Source of the DNA: Rhynchosporium graminicola
Lineage: Eukaryota > Ascomycota > Leotiomycetes > Helotiales > Ploettnerulaceae
Assembly: GCA_900074885.1 (NCBI GenBank)
Contig: FJUW01000002.1
Coordinates: forward strand, 186,001 to 250,000
DNA: 64,000 nt
Direction: 5' to 3'
How positions within the stretch are numbered: position 1 is the first letter of the stretch; each line of letters starts with the position of its first letter. A model generated the notes under the pieces. The model was not told the origin of the DNA. It did not search any database and worked only from the letters and a program-made list of their open reading frames with translations. Below, piece by piece: positions 55,603 through 64,000 of the stretch. Made by a program: the position numbers and the translations under genes.

Positions 55603-57929
55603 ATGGCGCAACTTGACACGCTGGACATTATTGTCCTGGGCGTTCTTTTGTTGGGAACCGTTGCATACTTTACAAAGGGGACGTATTGGGGCGTAGTCAA
55701 GGATCCTTATGCAAACAGCTATGCCAATGCCAATGGCAACAAGCCAGGCAAAACGAGGAACATCGTGGAGAAAATGGAGGAGTCGAATAAGAACTGTGTA
55801 GTCTTTTATGGATCTCAGACTGGAACCGCAGAAGATTACGCTTCAAGGTTAGCTAAGGAGGGCAAGAGTCGTTTTGGATTGGAGACAATGGTGGCAGATT
55901 TGGAAGACTACGACTACGAGAACATTGACACTCTCCCCGAGGACAAGATTGTCATGTTCGTCCTGGCAACATACGGTGAAGGCGAGCCTACCGACAACGC
56001 TGTTGATTTCTACGAGTTTATCATGGGTGAGGATGTCTCATTCTCCAATGCTGCCGATCCACCACTCGAGAATCTGAAGTTCGTGGCCTTTGGTCTTGGA
56101 AACAACACATATGAACACTATAACTCTATGGTTCGAAACGTCACAAAGGCCTTAGAGAAGCTGGGTGCAAAGAGAATTGGCGCCGCTGGGGAAGGAGATG
56201 ATGGTGCCGGAACCATGGAGGAAGATTTCCTTGCCTGGAAGGACCCAATGTGGACTGACCTGGCTGAAAAGATGGGTCTGGAGGAGCGCGAAGCCGTTTA
56301 CGAGCCAGTCTTTGCCATCACAGAGAGAGATGGTTTGACTAAAGTTTCCCCAGATGTCTATCTTGGAGAACCGAACAAGATGCACCTGGAGGGTACCTCG
56401 AAGGGTCCATACAATGCCCACAATCCATACATTGCCCCGATCGTAGAGTCTCGGGAAATCTTTTCTGTTAAAGACCGCAACTGTCTGCACATGGAAATCG
56501 ATATCAGCGGGTCCAATCTCAGTTACCAAACTGGTGACCACGTTGCAGTCTGGCCTACGAATGCAGGAAAGGAGGTTGATCGATTCCTTTATGTCTTGGG
56601 TCTCAAGTCTAAGGCGGATTCGGTCATCAGCGTCAAGGCACTGGATCCAACAGCGAAGGTTCCTTTCCCAACGCCCACCACGTATGATACAATTGCTCGA
56701 TACCACATGGAAATTTGCGCCCCTGTCTCTCGACAATTCATCGCAACTTTGGCTCCGTTTGCCCCAACTGAGGAAGCCAAGGCCGAAATGGCCAAGCTCG
56801 GAAGTGACAAGGCGTACTTCTCAGAGAAGATCAGTAGCAAATATTACAACATTGCTCAGGCTCTGCACTCGGTCTGCTCCTCAGAGCCATGGTCTGCAAT
56901 TCCTTTTTCGGCGTTCATTGAAGGTGTCAACAAGGTCCAGCCGAGATACTACTCAATTTCTTCCTCGTCGCTCGTCCAAAAGACCAAGATATCTATTACC
57001 GCCGTTGTTGAATCGCTTGAGATACCAGGTCGGGAGGATGCATTGAAGGGTGTTACAACCAATTATCTCCTCGCTTTGAAGCAAAAGCAACATGGTGATC
57101 CAAACCCGGATCCTCATGGACTTACATACAACATTACCGGACCACGAAACAAGTACGATGGTGTTCATGTTCCTGTTCACGTACGCCACTCCAACTTCAA
57201 ACTTCCATCTGATCCATCTAAGCCAATCATCATGGTTGGTCCGGGAACTGGTGTAGCGCCGTTCAGAGGTTTCGTCCAGGAGCGCGCTGCACAAGCCAAG
57301 GCTGGAGAGAATGTTGGCAAAACTATCCTCTTTTTCGGATGCAGGAAGCAGACAGAAGATTTCTTGTATTCTTCCGAGTGGGAAGTAAGTACCATCGTAA
57401 CCCTGCACGACGTACGTTTTTCCCATGAAATATTAACAATGGTGCTAGGAATACAAAGAAGCGCTCGGTGACAAGTTCTCGCTCATAACAGCCTTTTCCC
57501 GAGACGGGCCTAAGAAGATCTATGTCCAGCACAGACTACAGGAGCATGCAAAGGAAGTTAATGACCTCCTTTTGCAGAAAGCTTACTTCTACGTTTGTGG
57601 TGATGCAGCCAACATGGCACGTGAAGTCAATGTAACGCTCGGTAAGATCATGGCTGAGCAGCGGGGGATCCCCGAGTCCAAGGCCGAGGAAATTGTCAAG
57701 GGCATGCGTTCTGCAAACCAGTATCAAGTATGTCACATTTCTCTTGTGTTTGCATGTTCGATCTTACCATCCATTCATTCCCCAGGTGTTTTATTTGCCC
57801 GGTTCCTCTGTATGTCCTGTGAGGAAGCCGAACGCTCCATCTTATCTATCACCTTCCGATCACGAATAATGCACGCAAACGAACAAATGCTGATCAACAT
57901 TTTTTTTCCAGGAAGATGTCTGGTCATAG
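55603..57929 (+). CDS. cprA: NADPH-cytochrome P450 reductase
   Basis: The ER-anchored diflavin reductase that passes electrons from NADPH through FAD and FMN to P450s (and to squalene monooxygenase and haem oxygenase). Exons 55603-57384, 57449-57727 and 57912-57929 give 692 aa, the usual size. An N-terminal anchor is at residues 8-24 (DIIVLGVLLLGTVAYF). FMN domain: YGSQTGTAEDYASRLAKEG from about 69, LATYGEGEPTDNA and FGLGNNTYEHYN. FAD domain: RYYSISSS (448-455), and GVTTNYLL at 483-490. NADPH site: GPGTGVAPFRG (546-556), FFGCRKQTEDFLY with the conserved Cys580, and YVCGDAANMAREV. The last five residues, EDVWS, come from an 18-nt exon; Trp691 is the residue that stacks on FAD and controls NADPH over NADH use. 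The last intron is 184 nt and in-frame open, so retention would replace the Trp tail with 99 other residues. Confidence 0.96.
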
Positions 57930-59058
57930 ATCACTTATCCATGCACTCCTATCGTGCAGTACCTCGGTCAGCAAAAACCTCTGTGTTCCACCCACCACTC
58001 ATGCCTCCGATCACACAAGAATCTTGATTTTCTGTACCTGATCTCATGACACGATGAATCTCTTTTGCATACCAAATCGCCCTGTCATGTTTTCAGGCCG
58101 CATCATGGCGGAGTTGGTGGGTTCAATTACTTGTTCGCTTGCTAGCCCGGGTGTTCGTGCTGGTTTACAAAGCGCATCCATGAGTGTTCTCCCTCACTTT
58201 CTAACCAAGCGGAAGCTGATCCTGCTCGATTTCGTTTTGGGATTTCATTCTGAAGATGAGCTGGGATGAGTGTTCATGATTGGGATGGAAAACACCGGGA
58301 ATTTATGAGCTAAGATTGAAAGATAGGTACTGGGCAGTTTTACATAGACTTTATGGGGAGCACTGATGGGGTCATTAATTGCTTGCTTGCTACCTATCTA
58401 CTTCTTTATTGTACTAATCTTGCGCTGGTTTATGATAGAGCGATAAATAGAATTCTTGTTTTAGTCTAAGTGAATCAAATACAATGAAACAAAGCCTCCA
58501 TCCAGCGATCAAGTGAAAGCTTTCCCTGCTGATTTGTCTCTATGTCGCAGATATCAAGAATGCTTCGCTGAGTGGTGAGTATGTGCCCAGTAAGATCGAG
58601 GAATTCATATCGCGATCTTTGTTTCAAACTCCACGTATATATTTTAGTTCTACTGATTGCAGCTCCCCTCGTCAGAGTTCTAAGATGAATTGTCAAGAAA
58701 GAATTTTCCGACGCCGAATATCCCTGATATGAAATCCTCTCTCGCTACAGTTATACCTGATGAGCAAGTCTTGCGACTGCAATCATTAATCCTTGTGTCG
58801 ATGATGTACGGAGTAAGGATCATGTGTCGATGGGGAGGGATCAAAAGAAAGGAAAGGAGAGACTTGTGGGCAGATCTCGGGATGTTATTTTGGGGGAAGG
58901 GGGTCAGAGCGCTGATGGAGGGTTGCGGTTCGTTGGACACGGGAGCTTGCTCTTGGATGATGGGAGACGGGTTGGGGATTTGGAGGGTTTTTTTTTTTTT
59001 TTGGTTTATTTACGGAACCTGGGAGTTTGTGGAGTTAGCAGTGGTATAAGAAGGTAGA

Positions 59059-59092
59059 GATGGATGGATGGATGGATGGATGGATGGATGGA
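59059..59092. repeat. (TGGA)n microsatellite
   Basis: About eight GATG/TGGA units without interruption. Confidence 0.9.
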
Positions 59093-60527
59093 GGGGATAT
59101 TGATTGATGGCTGAGGAACGAATCCAAGAAATGAATGTTGAACTCGACATCGGGTTGCTGTCTTTCGCTTCTCGGCAAGGACTCGTTTGTAGGCCGCCTT
59201 ATGATGCCATAAATAATGGTTACCTTGATATAACTGAAAAAGTCGAGTCAATATATTACCTGTCGTAAATTTGGGCTACGGGAAGAGAAACAAACGGGTC
59301 AGTCAGATGGCGCTTTCGGATAGAGGTGGAATCTGACAAGCGAGAGGCAAGGGCTGCTGGCAGCCCCTGTTAAGCGTCTCTAGTTGACGACAACATGTAA
59401 ATGTCCCAGCCAGCACCTACAGCCAAATCGCAGTCTAACCCCCATGGAACTCATCCATGATTGCGTTAACAATTCGCAGAGGAGATAACTATTGTTCGGG
59501 GTATACAGGCTTTGCGTTTCAGAATGGCTGCTGCCCAGTGGATAAGGATCGTTTGCCTTGCGATTTTTTTCTTTTTTTTTGGGCATTCCTCAAACGAGAG
59601 ATATGGATCAGTGATCAAATGCAAGGGTCTTTCGGGAAGTATAGCTGTCTTGAGGTGGTAGTCTTGATTGTACCTAAGTATGCGGGATATCAAGGTGAAA
59701 GAAGCTGAAACGACTTTTTCCTAAGCCTCCACTCCTTCTCATGGCAGCACTGTCAAACGGCCTACAATTCTGAGATCCATATATGCGGGCACATGGATCT
59801 TAGGGCAGATCAATCTCTTGGCTAATGATCTCCCTGTTGCGTTTATAATCCATGTTTATGTTCCCCCATCTGCAGACTCTAGCATCCTCCTCTCATCCCT
59901 TGACGAAGCTCATCTGTGATAAGAGGCGCCTGCGCCATGCTTGATCAGCGTAGCCTTATTCGAATGTCCAGCATCATGATGGGTAGTCTATGAACTGGTC
60001 TGGGAAGCAAACGAGGGGCTTGGAAGGCTTAGGATCGTTTCCATGCATATCCGTGCTGACGCCTCTATCAGATCTCAGAATCTCAAAGACTTGAGGAAAT
60101 CGGCCGTACAATTTGGACCCTGCAGGTGGAGAAGTGCTCTCTGGTGCTGTAAGCCGCAAAACAGAACAATTTGTCTCAGAAACGGCTCGCGCATCAGTCT
60201 GAATTTGGCGTTTCTTCCTATTCCTTGCCTGTCTGCTTGGTGATTCTGGAAGCAGTTGCGTGAGAAGATAGGCCTATTGTTGTGCTTCTGGCCAGCCTAC
60301 CCGCATTGCATGGCATAGAATGACAGGTCTTTTGGCGTACCTGCATGATTAATTGCTTGCTTGCTTGTCTGCTTTAGAGACGGTCTTCCATAAAGAAGGC
60401 TTTGTCCCCCTCTCGTCCTTCGCCGTCGTCTTTTGATGCGGCTGCACGTTGCCAGTGCTTGCTGTATTTGTTATCTGTATCTGTACCTGTGTCTCTGTCA
60501 ATTATCTCTCAAGAACTTCCTATCGCT

Positions 60528-60560
60528 ACCTACCTACCTACCTACCTACATACCTACATA
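60528..60560. repeat. CTAC-type repeat, the longest run of the intergenic CTACCTA motif
   Basis: Tandem CTAC/ATAC units (CTACCTACCTACCTACCTAC followed by ATACCTACATAC), in the presumed leader or promoter of the RRM gene. Confidence 0.85.
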
Positions 60561-61411
60561 CCTGTATTGATCTTGCAGCAGTGTGTCCTCATTCTTCACA
60601 TCTTTCCGTTCTTGCGATCTTGCACTCGTGCTCTTATTCGACAGACACAGCCTCGTTGAATCCCAAAGTTGCACTGCACTGGTTTCCTTGTGTGGGTAAG
60701 AATTCTGGTCTGATACGAAAGAAAGTGGTGATAATTACTTTATTTGTTTACTACCGTGCTTGAGCTCCGTCTCGGCCCCAGCACGCTTTTCGGTAAAGGA
60801 ACGTGGGCTCGACGACAACCTCGTGCCTTCCGAACTTTCGAATTCATCTTTGGCCCCCTCCTCCAGACAACCCACCATCTCGATCTCGATCTCGATCTCG
60901 CCTTCCCTTTATCACGAACCACCACCAGGGCATCATCTATCTGCACCTTCACCTCCAACACCATCGCTCTTGCCACAAATATCGCCTTTAGCCCACCCAC
61001 CCGCGCTCCCTCTTAAAGCCCTCTCTTCTCTTCCTTTCTCTTCCTCTTTCTCTTTTCCCCAACAACACCGAATTCCAACTCAATCAATTCCAATTCAATC
61101 CATCCAAATCACAATCTCTACACTACACACTCATCTGGCTTGATAGCTTTCTATCTTACAGAATTCTCACTCGCTACCCACAAACTCATCATCACCGTCC
61201 ACCCATTTCTCGCAGCAGAGGCACTTTCAAAGTAGGAGAAGAACCGATCACAGAGCACGGTAAGGCAAGACCTGCTTCGAAGCAATTCATTCGAGGTTCG
61301 AAATCCCCTACACCTCACAAATTTCATGCACAGCTTGCTGATCTGAATCTTGCAGTCATTTGTATTTGCTTGTTGAGTAAATACACAACTCAAGCCCTCT
61401 TTCCACAAACT

Positions 61412-61691
61412 GTGAGTGTAAAGTTCCTCTGATCATGATCCCTCCCCACGCTGCGATGCATAAATTGGCATTTGTCGTCAAGACCTTTATCACCTCAACT
61501 TTGACCCTTGTTTCACCGATTGCACCTCATTCACTCATCTGCTCGCTCTTGGTCTCGCTTCGAATATTCTCATGTTGCCTTTCTTCGAAGCTGCTCATGC
61601 CACCACCTTATTATCACCACCGCCATCATCATCATCATTGTCTTCCCGACATCGTTTTCCTTGACCAGCGAGCTAATACGTACCGTCACAG
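61412..61691 (+). other. Probable 5'-UTR intron of the RRM gene
   Basis: A GTGAGT donor at 61412, a GCTAATAC branch-like word just upstream of the acceptor, and a CACAG acceptor ending at 61691, six nt before the ATG at 61698. The length, 280 nt, is larger than the coding introns. Inferred from motifs only. Confidence 0.5.
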
Positions 61692-61697
61692 GGTACC

Positions 61698-63746
61698 ATG
61701 TCTTACCAACAGACCGCAGATAGCTCAGTCCACAGCCGTCCCGCATCCAACATGCATGCACCACCTCAAGTTCGAGGACCTCGCGACCCTCGCGACCCTC
61801 AAACAGCCTCGTATGGTCTAGCTGCAATGCCAGCCTCGCAGACCGAAAACTCTGCCATGAACGCTTTGATGGGTCAATTTGGTAGCTTTTCCATGTCCGG
61901 AGCAACCATGGCTGGCGCAGCTGGCCTCGGTGCTTCTCAACTCCCAGTCGGCGGTGCTCAGTTCTATTACAACCCGGTCGACAACACCTTCTTGGCTGCT
62001 CCTCCAATGTACTCAGCTCAAACTCTCGCTGCTAACCAACCTGCTGATGGCGCCTACAATTCTTATACAGCCCCCATGTCCTACTACGCCCAAGGTGCCT
62101 ATCCAAGCTACCTCCCAGCCATGCCATATATGCCCTACACCCCCGACCGTGTCTCTGCTGGCTACCCTGAGCTATTTAAGGAGGTCCCCGGTCTGGAAAA
62201 TCGACGCGGATCTTACTCCACTAACGAGTCTGCTCCCGGTACTCCTCACTATGGATCAATCTCTCAGCAAGGCACCCAGATTCTCGCCGTTGACCGATCC
62301 CCATTCGGATCTACTCCATCACCCCAACAGCTTCCCATCCAGCATGCTGCGCAACACGCAAAGCCACTTCCATACAAGACCATTCCTATCAATGTCGATC
62401 TTGACGCTTTGCTCATTCAGCACCCCGCTATTCCTCCAGCCGTCCCTGCTGTCTTCACTCCTCGCGAGAGTATGAGAACCCTTGACCAGAGCTTGTCCAA
62501 TCCAATCCAAGGCAATCGCAATGTCTACATTCGTGGTCTTCACCCAGACACCGATGATGAGACTCTTGCTGCATATGCTGCCCGCTTTGGTAAGGTAGAG
62601 ACATCGAAGGCCATCATTGATACCAGCACTGGAGCCTGCAAGGGGTAAGTCTCCTCATCTATCCTTCGCGCATCTTTCCCTGACGTGTTCGCAGTTTCGG
62701 TTTTGCAAAGTACTTCTCCCTGCGTGACTCGGAGCTCTGCATTCGTGGATTCTACAAGCTTGGCTATGAAGTCGGATTTGCTAGGGTAACACACAATGCA
62801 CCTCATGAGGCAAGCAACTCTGCTCACATTGCACAGGAGTCTTTCAATTCCCGCCTCAAGGCAGAGGGAGACGAGCAGTCCACCAACCTATATGTTTCTA
62901 ACCTCCCAAAGAACATGACCGAGTCGGTATGTTCATTCTTCACTCTTCTCAGTCTTGGCTCTACTGACGATAGATGCAGGAACTTGGTGCCATCTTCATG
63001 GATTACCACGTTCAATCAAGCAGAATTCTCCGAGACAACCAGAACAACAGCCGTGGTGTTGGCTTCGCTCGGTAAGTTTGGCGCCATCAGTCCCAGTGTA
63101 ATGACTGACCTCTTGACAGTTTTGAGAACCGTGATGTCTGCGAGGAGATCATCAAGAAATTCCATGGTCAGCCTATTGGTGAGGAAGGTCTGCTTCTCCA
63201 GGTTCGCTACGCCGATACTCCTGCTCAGAAGGACTTGAAGCGCATCACCACCGAGCGCCGTCAATTCCGAACCAACGAGTACAATGTTGGTGCTTACGGA
63301 GGACCTGTTGAGATGCTTACACTCTCTCCCACTATGCAATCCATCCCTTCGCCACTCACCCCTCGTACTGGCCAAATTGCTGCTCACTTTCCATCCAGAG
63401 TCAATGGCTCGTGGAAGCGTCGTGATAACAGGTAAGTCGATACTCAAGAACCCGGAGGATCAATGAGTAACATCTTCAACAGCTCTCTTGGTTCCGTCAA
63501 TGGCTTCAAGGACCTCGATCGCAACATCAAGGTCTCTTCGGTCGAGTCAGCTTCAAAGGATACGTAAGTTTGCCATATCCAACAATTCATTGGGGTGGCC
63601 TCTGACAGACCAGCAGGAAGGTTACGGTCTCAACTCCTACGGTTTCTGAGGATGGAACAGCCGACGACGGCGTGACCGTTCATAACGACTCTCCAGCGGT
63701 CGCTCACGGTGGTTCCGTCTCTCCTTCCGCTCGCAAATCCTCTTGA
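61698..63746 (+). CDS. RNA-binding protein with two RRM domains (MSSP/RBMS-like)
   Basis: A two-RRM protein, probably a cytoplasmic or nuclear regulator of mRNA stability or translation; relatives include animal RBMS/MSSP, and fission-yeast Msa1-type proteins are plausible kin. Seven exons are inferred: 61698-62644, 62695-62785, 62837-62926, 62980-63071, 63120-63431, 63483-63563 and 63617-63746, total 580 aa, every junction in phase. The N-terminal 270 residues are low-complexity (Ala/Ser/Pro/Gln/Tyr). RRM1 is about 275-350, with RNP2 NVYIRGLHP and RNP1 KGFGFAKYFS (the latter created by splicing). RRM2 is about 362-442, with NLYVSNLPK and RGVGFARFEN (also split by an intron). A Ser-rich tail follows with SPLTPRTGQ. 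The start has a good context (TACCATGTC). The target RNAs are unknown. Confidence 0.88.
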
Positions 63747-64000
63747 AAGCTTTACTGCTGTAAGAGAGCGATCAATATCAGTATACTTTCTCCACACATT
63801 TCTCAGTCACGTTTGGCATCGCATTTTTCTATCATTCGACTTCGATCATTTGCGGACTGATGCCTGCAAATGGTTATTTGCACATTTTTTTTACCCCTTA
63901 CTCGGCATTTCAACCTCGGCAGACATGCGTACAAAGCAGACATACGTATCTTGTCAACATAGATATGTTGTTCGCATACACTCGTACCGACATCATCTTT
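63747..64000. other. 3' flank of the RRM gene
   Basis: 254 nt to the window edge with a T-run (about 63886-63893) and AT-rich words suited to 3' UTR and polyadenylation. No other feature seen. Confidence 0.5.

Larger units (their letters stand above)
57930..61411. other. Long intergenic region and upstream leader of the RRM gene
   Basis: 58.0-60.3 kb shows no gene; it includes the (TGGA)n run and two homopolymer T tracts (about 58989-59003 and 59566-59580). From about 60.35 kb the sequence turns pyrimidine-rich with CTAC repeats (about 60528-60560), consistent with the promoter and long 5' UTR of the downstream RNA-binding protein. Small open frames here have no domain. Confidence 0.5.

Overview
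This is eukaryotic DNA from a filamentous ascomycete (Pezizomycotina; a Leotiomycetes-like fungus is my guess, not shown by the sequence). Genes carry short GT-AG introns, mostly 45-60 nt, many with CTAAC/CTGAC-like branch sites. Intergenic spaces are long and carry microsatellites and CTACCTA-type motifs. Both strands are used and there are no operons. The gene content is typical: a Zn2Cys6 regulator, a Git3-type receptor, an S1/P1 nuclease and a RAM-network scaffold. Exon limits below were read by eye from splice motifs, phase and family knowledge.

Layout. 0-13.8 kb is gene-dense housekeeping: the 5' part of ASA1 (-), a Zn2Cys6 transcription factor (+), POP4 of RNase P/MRP (-), a PlsB-type acyltransferase ending in a peroxisomal-type AHL tripeptide (+), a HAD phosphatase (-) and a TTC1-like TPR protein (+). 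POP4/acyltransferase and HAD/TPR are head-to-head pairs with short shared promoters. 13.8-20.8 kb is sparser and accessory-like: a small membrane protein, a tandem pair of small Cys-rich proteins (the second broken by an in-frame TAG) and a hemerythrin-like protein. 20.8-23.3 kb holds a conserved protein of unknown function (-). 23.3-28.0 kb is an AT- and purine-rich block with many stops, a TTAA-ended palindrome and one possible broken membrane-protein gene.

28-36 kb carries a secreted S1/P1 nuclease (+), a vacuolar-type basic amino acid MFS transporter (-) and a Gpr1/Git3 nutrient-sensing receptor (-). 36-40 kb is about 4 kb without a convincing gene. 40-43.8 kb holds a small unknown protein, exopolyphosphatase PPX1 and a nuclear-looking protein with a SUMO-interaction-like motif (all +). 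45.7-53.6 kb is the very large TAO3/PAG1/Mor2 scaffold (-). 55.6-57.9 kb is NADPH-cytochrome P450 reductase (+). 61.7-63.7 kb is a two-RRM RNA-binding protein (+) with a long pyrimidine-rich leader and a likely leader intron.

I see no secondary-metabolite cluster, CRISPR, rRNA, tRNA or intact transposon. The less ordinary observations are the tandem Cys-rich pair with a nonsense codon, a frame-neutral GC-AG intron in PPX1, very short exons (12-nt internal, 10-nt and 20-nt first, 18-nt last), the AHL ending of the acyltransferase, and the gene-poor 23.3-28 kb block.
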